Shown here: positions 10,169-22,988 of the stretch, in pieces
Position numbering within the stretch: the stretch's first letter is position 1
Layout of the letters: the number at the start of each line of letters is the position of its first letter
Translations under genes and position numbers: made by a program
Source of the DNA: Botryotinia globosa
Taxonomy: Eukaryota; Ascomycota; Leotiomycetes; Helotiales; Sclerotiniaceae
Assembly: GCA_014898425.1 (NCBI GenBank)
Contig: RCSZ01000002.1
Coordinates: 3,100,001 to 3,164,000 of the forward strand
DNA: 64,000 nt
Direction of reading: 5' to 3'
The notes under the pieces: model-generated
What the model saw: only the letters and a program-made list of their open reading frames with translations
Databases searched by the model: none
Told to the model about the DNA's origin: nothing

Positions 10169-11482
10169 ATTTGTGGGTGGATGGGCAATTGAAAGGGAGA
10201 TGAAGGTGATTGTGAGTTTGCTTATGTATTATATACAATATACGATGTGCGGTGGACGATGCAGGGGTGCATATAGTCGCAGCAGTAATGTCAATCCAAA
10301 TTCTGTTCGCTGAGAGACGCGACGCGAAATGGAACGTCAACATGTGACGCAAGAATATGCAAATACGGTGACCTTTTCGCTCACACTTCGGAAAATTAAG
10401 CAGCGACATCAACGACGCAAGAAGGAAAATATAGTATTACTCAATTTGATTTAGACTATTGAAATAATGAATTATATTTATGAGATGTGCAACAAAACGT
10501 CTGAAACGGATGCTAGGGATACGGTAGAGGATGGTGAATTGATGGGAAGGAAAGGGAGATTCAAAGATTCACTAGAATCAACCTCCCTTTCGTCGGATTT
10601 GAGGCGGAAATCTAAGATACTTTGGGTGATCACGGGTGAGTGTACTTTGAAAGAGGCATCTGATAGCTCAGATCATCCAGACTCTTCCGTGAACTGACAG
10701 AGTTTCAGGATGAAGTATTGCCAGCATGGCAATGTTTCTCCCTCACACTCTCAAGCCCAGACCTGGCGCAGCATCTTCTCAGGTTTCAGTATCGCAACTT
10801 CCAAGATCTTTACTGTACTTATCCATTCTCTTCTCATATGGTAGATGGTGGTCGCAATTTAGCCATGAATGAATTTCGCGTAATCTGAATCAATACAAAA
10901 GGGGACTGTGCTTGGTCTGCTTGCTTCAACATCTCGCGAGCATTGGGATTCCTCTTTGCCACTCACATACCATACGAATCAACTCACAGCACCATAAATC
11001 ATATGAATCCATCAATCTCAGCAAATTAACTACTAGAATATATTATAACTATCTTCTACACACTACATAAACATGAACTAAACGACAGCAGACTGTAATG
11101 CTTGCGGATATATATGCAAAATAAACAAATGAAAACTTTTGGGCCACGCCAAGTCCACAAGGGTCAAAGGTATCTATCTATCTTCCGTTTCCTTTGTCGG
11201 TGCAATCATCAAACACACTCTATACCAACGCCGTTTTCTTGCTGTTCGGAGTGAGATTTAAGGATATTACCCACCACGCACAAATGCCTCGCTCACTCTA
11301 CCTCCCTCCATCCCTCCCCCCCCCCCTTTTCAGCTTCGCTTCCCTTGTTAGGAAAGGAGACGAATACGAAATTATATACAATGAAGATATTTGGTTTGTA
11401 GATTTTGTTGCTATGAAATTGAATCGATGGGTAACGGAGGATTTGTCGTTGAGCTTTACATATCTTTCGATGAATCTTGGGA
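10169..11482. other. intergenic spacer with CENP-X promoter
   Basis: The CENP-X promoter lies at the left end and the 3' UTR of the Zn2Cys6 gene at the right. A 76-codon frame at 10467-10697 starts with ATG but matches nothing I know. A C-run occurs near 11310-11330. Confidence 0.45.
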
Positions 11483-14095
11483 TTAGATGATGTTGGTAAT
11501 ACTCATCCGTTCGTTGCCACGATTTCTGTCGTCTCTTCGAGCTGGAGGACTTGTTTGTGGTTTTGCTGAAATCGGTGCCATGCCGCTCGCTCCGATTGAT
11601 CCTCCTGTTGCGCCACCCATTCCTCCTGCTACTCCGGGCGCTACACCCAAGCCTTGACCGAATACGCCTCGAGGCTCAGGCAGGTATGCATTTCCTTGCC
11701 CTTGCCCAGAGAGAGGTCCAGAACCCGGCACAGCCCCAGACGCATTTGATTCTCTAGCCAAGATCTCCACCAGATATTGCACTCTTTCCCACCCACCCCA
11801 GTCCCTCGCTTCCGCCTCCCCAAGCACCAGAAGTCCTCCACTCAATCCACCCATACCTCCCATCTCCCTATCTCTATCTCCCTCTCTTGATAATGTAGGA
11901 CTAGTCACACCCGCTCCTCCAGCATTGGGACTCCTCATCCCCATCGCCTCTCTGCCTTGCCAAATCCAACTCTCATCTCCACCTTGCAAATCTCCGCTCA
12001 AGTATGCCAACACCTCCTCATCCATATCAAATCTCCCTATCCTCTGAGTGGAATTTTGACCCAAATACACCTGTTCCCTACTTTTATTGTCCGAACTCCT
12101 CTTCTTCTCAATCAACACACCCAAAAAGAATCCGATGTATCTTCCACAAGCCACATTAACCTCTTTCTCAAATCCAACATAAGCGAGTGCTCTAATACAC
12201 GTCGCAGCCGCGTCAAATCGACCTCCGAACAGTAAAAACAAGGTGCATCGCCATATATGCATGCAAATCATCGCGCTAGTACTTTGGCCCCAGCTCCGAT
12301 TTTGCGAGGATAGTGGGCTTGTGGAACTTTGAGGGAGAGCGCGAGAGAGTATAGAAGCACTGTTCATAGAATCTAGAATACAGGATTCGATAGCGGATGC
12401 GCGTAGATCGGGTGGCGAAGAAGTAGTGAGATTATGGCGATGAAGTAAGAGACGTGCGTTTAGGAGGTGGTAGATTGGGACGAGAGTTGTAGATTCGAGA
12501 GGGTCGGAGGAAGAGAGATGGAAAGGGGGCGGGAAAGCGGATAAACAGTTTGTAAAATATGTGTCGAAAGTAGAGATTATGGAAGGAGGAATGATGGGTA
12601 ATTTGAGGGTCTTGAGGAGAGACCCTATGGCGCGCATGGTGTGTATTATTGGAAGAAGATAGGTTGACGGCATGCTTGTTTGTCCACTATTTTGAGGCGC
12701 AGGTGGAGATCGATAACCCAAATAAAATTCATCAATAGGATTGGGGAGATTAACCTCGCAATCCGCATCGTCGATAAGAAGGGGTCTTCCAAATTCAAGC
12801 GACATGTGCCGATCCCAAATATAGATTCCCCACCATACTCTTCTGCGCATTTCATCTTCAACTGATTGCCACGGTCCCGTCTCGCAATGAAGGCCCAAAT
12901 CTTGTCCAATTCGAACACTTGATCCAAGCCATGTCCACGCTGCCGATTTAAGGTTCATTTCGTAAAGAAATATACTGGTAAGAAGACCTGTACGCGCATG
13001 ATCAATGCAGTAATCGTCGTTCCAAAGATCTGTAAGGTTTATGGATACTTCTATGTATTCTTTACCTTTGTAAGGTCTTTGAATACTAGGCTCTGTGCTG
13101 AAAAGAACTCCCACTGCCATCACCGCAAAGAATAATGCAGTCCAGTTCCGTGATGTAGTTTCCAAAGAGCCCTTTTTGTAAACTTCTTCATACTCGCGCT
13201 CAAAGTTTGGCCAATGAAGTATGGGTGTTACTAGATGTATGGAAGAATAATAAGCTCTCAAGAGATGATCTGCGAGATGCTTAGGAGGTAGTTCGGGAGG
13301 TGAAGAAATTCTGTTTATTGGTGATCCTATCTGTCGGTATGGAGTTGGAGTTTTGAAGATTCCATGGCTATAATTCCCGATGCTTGATTGTATTTTTGAC
13401 AAGTCGTGTAGCAGAGGGGCTCTTGGTCTCTTCTTAGGTTGCGATCCGATTTCTGGTAAGTAAATAGAAGTCGAACCTTCGTCAACATCCATTTGATCCT
13501 CTTTCATACTGAGCATGGCTCTCAATTGATTATTCTCGCGCTTGACTTGGGCAATCTGTTTCTCCAAGTCTTGAACCTGTTTGATAGAGGACATACGTCT
13601 ATTTGTCTCTTTCGTAAACTGACATTTGACATTCCTACTAGAGCACTCCGAACAGCTACTAGTTTCCGTTGCATCGCATTTAACTTTACGTTCCCGACAG
13701 GCATCACAACTTGGATCTTTTCTTCGTTGTCGATACGCTCGCTTTTGCGCTTGCATATTTGCCGATGTCATTTGTCCAACAGAAGGGCCTGGAGTGCCGC
13801 TTGACGACCCATTTGATGCTATGGAATCCATGCCCATTCCGCCTGGAGATGCAGTAGCAGAGCCATAACTGTGGTGGAAAGGACTTTGCCCGGGTGGCGG
13901 AAGCCCTGAAGTCATTGCCATGTGCTGTGGGTGAGGAATGTTTCCGGTCATTGGCCGTGGCGAAGCTCCCATCAATCCTCCTTCGTACAATCCTTGGGGC
14001 CTGGGAGAGGTCGCAGAAGATACCGAAGATGAATCATAAGATGATGTAGAAGGTATCGGCGATCTGGGATATGGATTATGCAATGGATCCGTCAT
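11483..14095 (-). CDS. Zn2Cys6 transcription factor with fungal_trans domain
   Basis: A single 870-codon frame. The N-terminal ~115 residues are a disordered Ser/Pro/Gly/Met region. The binuclear zinc cluster has Cys at 130, 133, 140, 148, 151 and 158 (CDACRERKVKC, then CSECSSRNVKC). A linker and a coiled coil follow (IKQVQDLEKQIAQVKRENNQ), which suggests dimerisation. The middle region from about 270 (LADHLLRAYYSSIHLVTPIL) to about 650 is the fungal-specific regulatory domain, with the WGIYIWDRHMSLEFGRP signature. The C-terminus is Gly-rich and low-complexity. The product is nuclear and DNA-binding by family. Target genes cannot be inferred, because no biosynthetic cluster adjoins it. It is transcribed away from the large empty region at 14-21 kb. 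Confidence 0.9.
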   Translation of the reverse strand: MTDPLHNPYPRSPIPSTSSYDSSSVSSATSPRPQGLYEGGLMGASPRPMTGNIPHPQHMAMTSGLPPPGQSPFHHSYGSATASPGGMGMDSIASNGSSSGTPGPSVGQMTSANMQAQKRAYRQRRKDPSCDACRERKVKCDATETSSCSECSSRNVKCQFTKETNRRMSSIKQVQDLEKQIAQVKRENNQLRAMLSMKEDQMDVDEGSTSIYLPEIGSQPKKRPRAPLLHDLSKIQSSIGNYSHGIFKTPTPYRQIGSPINRISSPPELPPKHLADHLLRAYYSSIHLVTPILHWPNFEREYEEVYKKGSLETTSRNWTALFFAVMAVGVLFSTEPSIQRPYKGKEYIEVSINLTDLWNDDYCIDHARTGLLTSIFLYEMNLKSAAWTWLGSSVRIGQDLGLHCETGPWQSVEDEMRRRVWWGIYIWDRHMSLEFGRPLLIDDADCEVNLPNPIDEFYLGYRSPPAPQNSGQTSMPSTYLLPIIHTMRAIGSLLKTLKLPIIPPSIISTFDTYFTNCLSAFPPPFHLSSSDPLESTTLVPIYHLLNARLLLHRHNLTTSSPPDLRASAIESCILDSMNSASILSRALPQSSTSPLSSQNRSWGQSTSAMICMHIWRCTLFLLFGGRFDAAATCIRALAYVGFEKEVNVACGRYIGFFLGVLIEKKRSSDNKSREQVYLGQNSTQRIGRFDMDEEVLAYLSGDLQGGDESWIWQGREAMGMRSPNAGGAGVTSPTLSREGDRDREMGGMGGLSGGLLVLGEAEARDWGGWERVQYLVEILARESNASGAVPGSGPLSGQGQGNAYLPEPRGVFGQGLGVAPGVAGGMGGATGGSIGASGMAPISAKPQTSPPARRDDRNRGNERMSITNII

Positions 14096-17000
14096 TGTTG
14101 GAGCAGGCGGGATCTATCTCTCCAATTGATATAACGACTGTAGGTAAATTTGATGTATCTATGAAACGAAAATACTGATGATGAAGTTGTGTTTGCTTAA
14201 AGATGTCGTTATTGGTGGTTTAGCTTCATCGCTTGGTCGGTATGTCCCGGTCTATAGAGTCGTTGTGATAGCAAAGAGTGTATAAAAATGTTCTAATCAG
14301 AAATTATGGATGATAAGATCCACACAATGTCTATAAGATCTAGTCATAAAACTTTTGGTCAGAAACAGGTAATCTTTCAAGTGCTCCGTGTGTTGAAGAT
14401 CTGAAAGATTCGCGATGCGCCGCAGGGGAAAGAGTATTGTGCAACGTTGAAAGCTGCCAAAATCCGACGCACGCCTGCAGTGTGTACTCAAGCTAGAATT
14501 TCCCCCACTGAATCTTCAATGCTAGATGTACCAAAAGTCGGCAGCTGATCCGTGAGGTGGAGGTGATTAATCTGTGACAGAACGGATATCAGCCAGTTAT
14601 ATTAAAGCAAATGGTCGCATATCGGGAAATACTAAATGCTTTCAAGGAGAATGACCATTTTGGGGCGGGAAATGGGTATGAAGAGGGAAGAGATTGTGCC
14701 GATGAACAAGTGATATTAGCTTTTCGTGCTAGAGTAAACTTGGATGAGTGGTTGAATTGGAGGGTATATGACGGAGATGCGAGCATTGGGCTTCCGCTTT
14801 AAGGCTGATTGGGAAATCTGGAGTAATTGATTGCCAAGATTGAAAGGCAAGCATTCAAATCAGAGGTTCGCCAAAGTTTGCTAGGCCCTAAGTTTCCCTG
14901 CTACCCGGCCATCCATGTATATAACAAGGACTGTTATGATGTTAACAAGTAGCGGCATGATTGCGATGCCCCAAGACCTCATCAGTCTAGTTTCTTGTGA
15001 CAGTTATCGGCAGGGGTTCAAGATATGTGCCAGTGAGTAGTAGTTACCGGAACACTCTGCATGAAGCAAATGTCAAGGGTGTTAAATCCTAAGGTGGGTA
15101 TGGCCACGAGGCAAATTCATCTTAAGGTCTTTCCCGATTGGGATGCAAACTTGAAATCTCATCCTGACTTGGTAGTCGGGTCGGCAGGAGGTTCCTGTCA
15201 TACTTCGGGATATGATATGCACTGCTGATTGCGCGCTTGATTTGATTCTCCAGCGGAGACTCAAGGCTCAAGAGGATAGTTTCCAGGCAGCTCGGTACTG
15301 ATGAGCCGTCCTAAAACCTAAAACGACATATAGAGGTGATCTTTCAAATAAATTAATAAAACATACCGGGAATCTGTTCAACTTGCACACCTAATTCACC
15401 GACCACTGATATTGGTGAAGGATGACCTCCCTGCAGAATTCTCGGGTTGTGGCGTGGGTAAGCGTTCCTACTTGCATGTATGCGGACTCCAATCCACTTC
15501 CGGCAGAGGATACCGACAGGTTCGGGCCGTTGATAGGACAGGGTGAATTCCAATGACTCGGAGTTATTATGTTGATACTTTGGGGGCGACGTAAGTCTTG
15601 TATCAAAAAGACGAGCAGATAGGGTGTGACGAAATAATATATGAGGATCTAGGTTCTAGGCAAGATATGTATGTACTGTGCGACGGTCGAAATGAAGGAA
15701 TCCTTGATTAGAAACTTGGGAACACTTTGATCATTTCCTAGCTCACGCGATTTGATGTCAATTTGGGAAGTGTGTGAATTTGAGATACACGTGGGTGATC
15801 GTCCTGAATTTCGTTTTTGATGATCTTTATTTTCCAGACGCCAAATGCGGATTTGTACATGAACAATGCTTGAGTCTAGGATTCCGAGAATAGTCTAGGT
15901 CTAGGCCGTTGATGGCATAAGAATAACTGATGCACGATTTGTGTCCGTAGGAGATTTAATAGGCGACGCGGCACAAACCTGGTAAAAGAGGTTCGACATT
16001 TGGTACTGGGAATATACAGAGTAGTGATGGGATAAGGTGGTGGTACCTGCTATCCTTGTATATCCTTGCTACAATGTATTTAAACGGGTACCTTGAAGAG
16101 ATTCACTGGGGTTTGTCTCGACAGCATGCTGTGTTCCTAAGATCAGCGTTGCCAAACATGCTCGAGGTGCATGATAATGTATGCAAGGCTGGTTGTGAGA
16201 GAAATGTTGCAAGATGCAGATACAGCTTTTCAATGCCATTTAATTTTTATTCACCCCCGCGCGTACAAACATAGCTTTATCTTTGACGAGGGAGAACCAA
16301 GGTAGCGACAGTGGCGTTTTCAAGTTCCGGTTCTTCAACAGTGCTGTCGAGGCGTCAAAGATCTCGAAGCAGGGAGATCTCCTGTCGACCTAGAAGCGAG
16401 CTGTGTACACCCAATGGCGAATTAAATAAACACTAATTGGTGTTTCATCTTCCGGATCCTGCTCAGAGCCTCTTTTTACCACTGACTCCAGGGAGCCCAT
16501 CGTTCAAAAAGAGGAGGGGGGATGTATCTTTCCGGAAAGAAAGCATATTCAGAGGAGCGGTCCCGTTAGCACTGTAGTCTGTAGGGGTTTAGGAAGCATG
16601 CCAAGACTCTAGATGTTGAGCCATGGCATCCGAGGTACCTGCGGACTATTGTGGGGACAATAGATGTTGAAATGAGGGGATAGTCGACAAATATGCCGGT
16701 TTAAGTGGGCGGTATATCTGTTCGTTTTTGATCTGTGTTGATGGCGACACATACGCGCCACAGATCCATTGATCAACTATCTACACTTCTTCTTTCAAAG
16801 AAACTAGAAGTGGGATCATTATCTTGCTTTGATGATTGAGGTTTGTCAATATCTGCATCTTTAGTTTCAATTGGATCTCTTTAAAATACCGACGGTACGT
16901 GGAAAGCATGACCATCTTATCTAGTCTGACATAGATATCGATATTTATCTTGATTGCATCGAATTCAATGATTGTACTGCTAGCTCTAGATTCTTGACGA

Positions 17001-20000
17001 CCATGTCTGACCGCTTCTGATAGGCCTGCAGGCTCAGAAGCAATGAGGCATTTCAATTTGCAGCACTGATTATACCGGATCTTGATTAGTTGCTCATCTG
17101 ACCGCTGCAGGAGTCCATCTCACTGCCAATCGAATTGGGCTTTACAGGAATTAGCGGGGTTTCCTGAGCCATGAAGCCTGAATTCTTTTTACATGACAAT
17201 TGCAATTGCCTCGGTGCAGTCTGCTACCGGTTGCCGAAGCAATATTGTACTACCTGCGATAGGTATAATAGGGAGACATTGGGATGAAGATACAAAGGAC
17301 TCGCCCAAAGGTAAAAGTGTAGATTGAGGCATGCTACTATGCTTGTTTGGGTGGCTTCATTTGCAGGGCCTACCTGGACTGCTTCAAGATTCTAGCGAGA
17401 TCCAAGACACCCACCTAACAGAAAAATGCACTGCCTCCTTAGCCGTGACTGTCAATCAAGAAAGTTTAGATGGGCGTCACGGGTCGCATATTTACCCGAT
17501 AATAAAGTTTTGTTAGGACAAGCCTTCCAATGTGTCGGTATGAGATATATGATGTCTCCCAAGTCCCGGCTGCGAGTCTCGATCTCAGAACCATATTAAC
17601 TTGAGTCATGGCTGCGTAAGCAACGTGTGGATACTCGTTTTGGGTTGACTCTGGAGCTTCAATTAGATGGTGATTGACAGGGAGATTCGTTGTTGACAAG
17701 ACTGTCACTGTTCCCATGTATTTGGATTATGGGGAAGTACCCTAGATGACGTTGAATAGCATTTGACGTTACTCCAGCAGCATGGATTCCATGTCTTAAG
17801 AATAGAGTTTGTGCTGCCATGGCATCGCAGTCAAACACTACTAAATTAGTTATGCACACTTCGGAAACTACCGTGCTCATCTAGTGTCCGAGTCTAAATG
17901 ACCAATTTTCAGCAAGTCAGTAACCGATTTGAGATGAAGGATGATAATGCTTGAGCGTGAATAATTGCGATGAGAGTCTACACGGCATTCTTCAGATACT
18001 GCGCTTTTTGCAAAATGACCATGTTTTAAACAATGGCTATTTTTGTCGATACCGATAGAATTAACATTCGAATTCTGGATTCATACAGGCCTTGGGTATC
18101 GTTTTTGAAGGGATTGAACCTTTGAGGAATCAGAGAATCAAAGACATTCAAAATTGCGAAGAAGATCGCCGCACTCTCTCATTTCGCCCACTCCGAGTTC
18201 GTTTGGTTGAAATCGGGCTGTTGTCGAAATTGCCAAGTTGATTTGTTGAAGATGACGACAAAGGGTGCTCTGTAGACTGCGGTGCTGTCTAACATCGGGG
18301 ATCATCCGAATCTAGGGGCATTCCCGGCGCTTTATTTCTTAGAACTTGCAGAGTAGGGTTGCTGGCCATTCGAGTGTAGCGTTCACACTGTGAAGTCGAG
18401 AGTCGAGACTCGTATTGTTCTATGATCTCGAAGGCTTCGTTGAGCACTCTGACTTTGTTTTAAATTGATATCACGATTCATTGAAGCTGTGTCCCTTGCA
18501 AGGACTTCTTTCGGAATCCTTCCTGAAGCTGCAGATTCTGTCTAGATTTCATCTTTTAAGAGATTTCAATCAGAGATCAAAAACACCGACCGCTGGTATC
18601 TTATCGCCGAACATCACTTTACGTGTTAGGCTGTTACCCACTCCTCTGGAATGCCGGTAGAGATTGCCGGGGGAAAAAAGTAAATGAGAATATTATGAAT
18701 TTATGATAGTCAGCATGGATGTGAATCCGTTTTTTTTCCATTATCCGGTTACTGGGTATCAAGAGCTGGTCATCTTTTCATGTATGGTGTAAGATTGATA
18801 TCGATCGGATCAAGGTAGAAAATTGCAATGCTAATGTAAAAGCAGGGGATAAACCGCCATTCGCCTAAGCATCGTGATAATTGAAATATGCCCGACAGAT
18901 GATGAGAAGCTCTGGTCCAACTAGATTGTGTTGTTTGGCTTGGAGAAGATCCATTTTGAATGTTAGTGGGTATGCCGAAACCTGAAACGTATGATAGCAA
19001 TCATTGATATATCGTATGCCTCCTAATTTGGCAATCACATGCTCTGTCATGGAACCAACCGCCAGGAACAGAAAACTGGTCCAATGTTAGTTGCAGATCT
19101 TTGCTTCTCTTCGTGTTGAACGGGGGCGCTTTAGGATATTTAGGGTAGTAGATGACATGGATTGTTCTCCGAATTCTCCTCGATGGAGGGAAAGATGCAT
19201 CCTGATTCCTCAGTGATCCACCATTTCACAGTCATGTTGAAAGAAAACTACTTTGTACCCGAGTATCTCAAAACAAATTCCTTGAATCCAAAACTAAAAT
19301 AGATGCTGAAAGGGTATGTGCGTGCATTCAACGTTGCGTGTCCAGAATGTTTTATATGTGTACTCTATTGAGACTCTATTGAGGGATACAAGCTTGGATT
19401 CGGGAAATTCTCCGAGTTCCGCAGTAGTTGCACAGCTCTCTGATGCCCACCATAAATGCTTGCTGTGAGTTTGCGACGGCAAGCGGTAAGAAAACGTAAA
19501 ATAGGTGTAACTGGAACCTCGAATAGAGAACAATTTGATTCCCTTGTAACGATCACAGAGTATTCGCAAACATTACTCCAAGAATAGTTCGGCGATTGAC
19601 CCGAAAAGTCGATATTACCCTCCAGTCTTCATATTAGCCACGTTGAAATGCTAGCGATATACCCAAGGATCGGAACTTTACGTGCAAGGGGTGCAAGGAG
19701 GGTAGGGCGTTTGCTCAGGACCAAGAGATCATGTACGGAGTAGAGAAATATCTCCAGGGCTACCAGAAGTCTTTCCCCGATGTTAGACACGATCAAGTAG
19801 GTATCCGCTGCTCCGGGAGTATAATGAAACACTCTGTAACGCTCCACCATGTTCAACGGCGACGTCGGTCTCTACATCACAAAATCTTCGTATATAAAAT
19901 GAGCCCACAAACAACTTCGGATTGGGGGTAACGTTGAGTGACAGATTGACAGTTGATGACTAGGGTAAATTCCAAGGAGAAAATGGGAAATGCCGTTCGT

Positions 20001-21177
20001 ACAAATTAACACTGAAGACCCGATGAGGTGACAGTAGCACAAGGGGGGGGGAGGAGGATTGTGGAGCCTCAATGAATAAGTTATCTCCATTCCTGGGTCG
20101 ACTCCCATGTCAGTAGTCAGTTCAAACACTCGCATAATACAACCAATGGTCGGGCAATTACTCAGGAGTCAGGACAACCCCCCTTGTGTGTTACCATTTG
20201 TAGAATGTGGTATGTAAACCTACTCCCCTCTACTTTACCCGACCCTACCCTACCCTACCCTACCCTGCCGGCGACCATCGACTCTCCAGAAGTTGGGCCA
20301 TTGGTTAGGTACTTCGTATGTTACTTGTACAGATGAAGGAACTCGGAAGTAAAAGATGGGGAGAGTGATAAATTGCGCTTCGTTAGATCATAGATGGGAA
20401 TTTGAGTGTAAGGTACCTGGGATTTCTCGGATTCCGCCGTATAGCGATTGGCTCTCTCTTGCTTGCAAGTTGCGTAGTCCTTGCAAAGCGATTGCATTTC
20501 AAAACTCCACCACAGAACATAATAACCTATGAAATTCAATCAACCTCTATCTCCCTTGAAAGGATTGGCTAGAACATCAAGAATGTCGCGTCTTTTGATC
20601 GTTCTACCTCGACCGCCAGCAAAATAGGATGAAAAGTTTCTGCCATTTTTCGGTCATTACCACCTTTTCTCAGAAAAATTCAATAACTATTACCATATAC
20701 ATCTTCAATCTTCATGATTAGACCGTCCCTTTGCATTGTCAATTCCCTGACACCACTGCCCTAGATGACTAGAAGACTAGAAGACTAGAAGACGAAAAAA
20801 AGGGCACAAAGGTAGCGATTGGTAAAGTAATATTCTGCTGTAGTTCGATATCTATCAGATATTGATGGCCGTAGCACCGAAGTATTTCATCTTTGCTATC
20901 TGTGCTATTTGGTGGGTGGTCCTTTTGTAAAGCGTAGCCCTCTCTATCAAGGTTTATATTCACTCAATATTCACGATAATTGATCATTCATACAAGTCAT
21001 TGCTAGATCTTCTTCTTTCTTAGAGCAATTGATTTTTGATAGAAGTATCTCTCCATAACCATATCGTTGCCCCAATAGAATCGATCAGAGCAGAGAATAC
21101 ATTTTGCGATCTCGATAATTCGACTTAAATTGCCATCTCTTCCTCATCCAAACCCTTTCAATATACAAGAATTCAAG
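14096..21177. other. 7 kb gene-sparse region
   Basis: I find no gene that I can support. The left end should hold the Zn2Cys6 promoter and the right end the AAH1 promoter and leader. Frames of 60-90 codons are scattered on both strands. Two overlapping minus-strand frames at 17466-17880 and one plus-strand frame at 14611-14802 have coding-like composition but no recognised family. The base composition is not strongly AT-skewed, unlike heavily RIP-mutated repeats. It contains an ACCCT tandem at 20242-20266 and a short (GACTAGAA)n run near 20764. Confidence 0.45.
20242..20266 (+). repeat. short (ACCCT)5 tandem
   Basis: Five copies of a 5-base unit. It resembles but does not equal the CCCTAA telomere unit, and it is too short to be a telomere. 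Confidence 0.7.
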
Positions 21178-22245
21178 ATGTGCGGTGAAAATATGAAGCA
21201 ATTCCTGAAGGAGCTCCCAAAATGTGAGCATCACATTCATATCGAGGGATCTCTTTCTCCAGCGCTCTTATTCGAGCTTGCCAAAACAAACAATGTCGCC
21301 CTTCCAGACTCTGCGACTGATGCCTCTTTCAAATCTCCCGAAGAACTCGAGTCTCGCTATGAACGCTTTACTTCCCTCAACGATTTCCTCCATTACTATT
21401 ACATTGGCATGTCAGTTTTGATCAATGCTGCGGATTACGAAAGTTTGGCCTATGAATATCTTACCAAAGCCAATCGCGACGGAGTTCACCATGCCGAAAT
21501 TTTCTTCGATCCACAAGCACACACTGAACGTGGAATTGCATACAAAACGGTTGTTGAGGGTCTTACTGCTGGATTGAAGCGCGCTGAGAAGGATTTCGGT
21601 ATCACCTCAAAACTCATTCTATGCTTCTTGCGACACTTGTCTGCTGAGAGTGCAAACACTACATATCAGGAAGCAACTTCCCTCGGCCACTTTTCAAATG
21701 GAACCGTAGCTGCCATTGGTCTTGATAGCAGTGAGGTTGGATTCCCACCAGAAATCTTCAGAGAAATTTATGAATCCGCGGAAAGCAAGGGAATTCATCG
21801 CACGGCTCACGCTGGTGAGGAAGGGGACACCTCTTACATCTCCAGAGCACTAGACATCTGCAAAGTTGAGAGAATTGATCATGGAATTAGATTGGCTGAA
21901 GATGAAAGCTTATTGAAGCGGGTTGCAGAGCAGGGAACAATGTTGACAGTCTGCCCACTAAGCAATGTTCGCTTGAGGTGTGTTGAGAATGTTGGACAAC
22001 TGCCAATTCGAAAGTTTTTGGATGCAGGAATTAAATTCAGCATCAACAGTGACGACCCAGCTTACTTTGGTGGTTATATATTGGATAATTACGTTGCTGT
22101 TCAAGAAGCATTCAACTTGAGTTTGAAGGAGTGGAAATACATTGCGACCAGCGCAATCCAAGGGAGCTGGTGCGATGATGAGAGAAAGTCAGTGCTCTTA
22201 AGCAAGGTCGATGCATGTGTCAATAAGCATGAGGCATTGATCTGA
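21178..22245 (+). CDS. AAH1: adenine deaminase (adenine aminohydrolase)
   Basis: The product converts adenine to hypoxanthine and ammonia in purine salvage. The frame opens earlier, at a TTG, but the first ATG is at 21178 (MCGENMKQFLKELPKCEHH), giving 355 aa, the usual family length. Zinc-site residues of the adenosine/adenine deaminase fold are visible: His19 and His21 in HHIHIEG, His211 in the AHAGEEG motif with its catalytic Glu, the RIDHGIRL helix, and Asp292/Asp293 in SINSDDPAYFGG. The sequence fits the fungal/bacterial adenine deaminase branch. It has no intron and no signal peptide, so it is cytosolic or nuclear. An alternative start is the Met at residue 6. Confidence 0.92.
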   Translation: MCGENMKQFLKELPKCEHHIHIEGSLSPALLFELAKTNNVALPDSATDASFKSPEELESRYERFTSLNDFLHYYYIGMSVLINAADYESLAYEYLTKANRDGVHHAEIFFDPQAHTERGIAYKTVVEGLTAGLKRAEKDFGITSKLILCFLRHLSAESANTTYQEATSLGHFSNGTVAAIGLDSSEVGFPPEIFREIYESAESKGIHRTAHAGEEGDTSYISRALDICKVERIDHGIRLAEDESLLKRVAEQGTMLTVCPLSNVRLRCVENVGQLPIRKFLDAGIKFSINSDDPAYFGGYILDNYVAVQEAFNLSLKEWKYIATSAIQGSWCDDERKSVLLSKVDACVNKHEALI

Positions 22246-22988
22246 AGGGAGGAGTAAACAAAAGATGAGTGTCGGCATTTTCAAGTCTGGATTTCATCGG
22301 GAATGTTGCAGATATACTGGTGCCAGCAATCATCTCTCGGTGCGCATCTATATTCAACTTCGTTTCGGGATCTTATATACACAAAAAGGAAATGATTGGC
22401 GCTGGGGTTGGAAAAAAGAATTGAATGAACATATATATACATATATATATCACCTCGCTTCCCGTTGCTAATTTGTGATCTTCTTCGACTCAATACACCA
22501 TTGTTTCCTGTGGGCGACTCAGCGTTGACCTTTTTACTACTATCGTTGCCATTCACGTTTTACTCCCTATACTCCAGCCGTGGTTTTGGACTTAGTCCTA
22601 TCGTGAAAAGTGGGTGCATTGAATATGGTGAATTTCTTATATGATGTGATTCACAATCAAGATGGTCAGTTGCCGATTTGCATCATTCGTTTTTTTTTAC
22701 GACGGCAGGAATATTAAGGAAGAAGAGGAAATAAGGCCTTGCTTTTGTGTCTCAAATAGCTTCGTTCCATTTCTATTCCAAAATTCACGTCATGGGCCGC
22801 ACAACTTGAACTACTCTGGCTACTTTGTAAGTTTTCTATCACTTCATTGAAACACTAAAAGTCTAATCCTCTTGGATCTCAGAGCAACAAGAGACTGACA
22901 AGCGACCGCCAAGCCAGCCTGTTGACTGGTCAGATCTACTATTTTTACCCTCACTTTTAATAAAAAGATCTCACGAAAGTCAATCTCA
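22246..22988. other. intergenic spacer
   Basis: The AAH1 3' UTR, an (AT)n-type run near 22427-22450, then the promoter of the 935-aa gene. No gene is seen. Confidence 0.5.

Noticed and set aside
20242..20266. possible interstitial telomere
   Set aside because: The unit is ACCCT, not CCCTAA, and only five copies occur.
21130..21177. N-terminal extension of adenine deaminase
   Set aside because: The frame there opens with TTG; the first ATG gives the normal family length.
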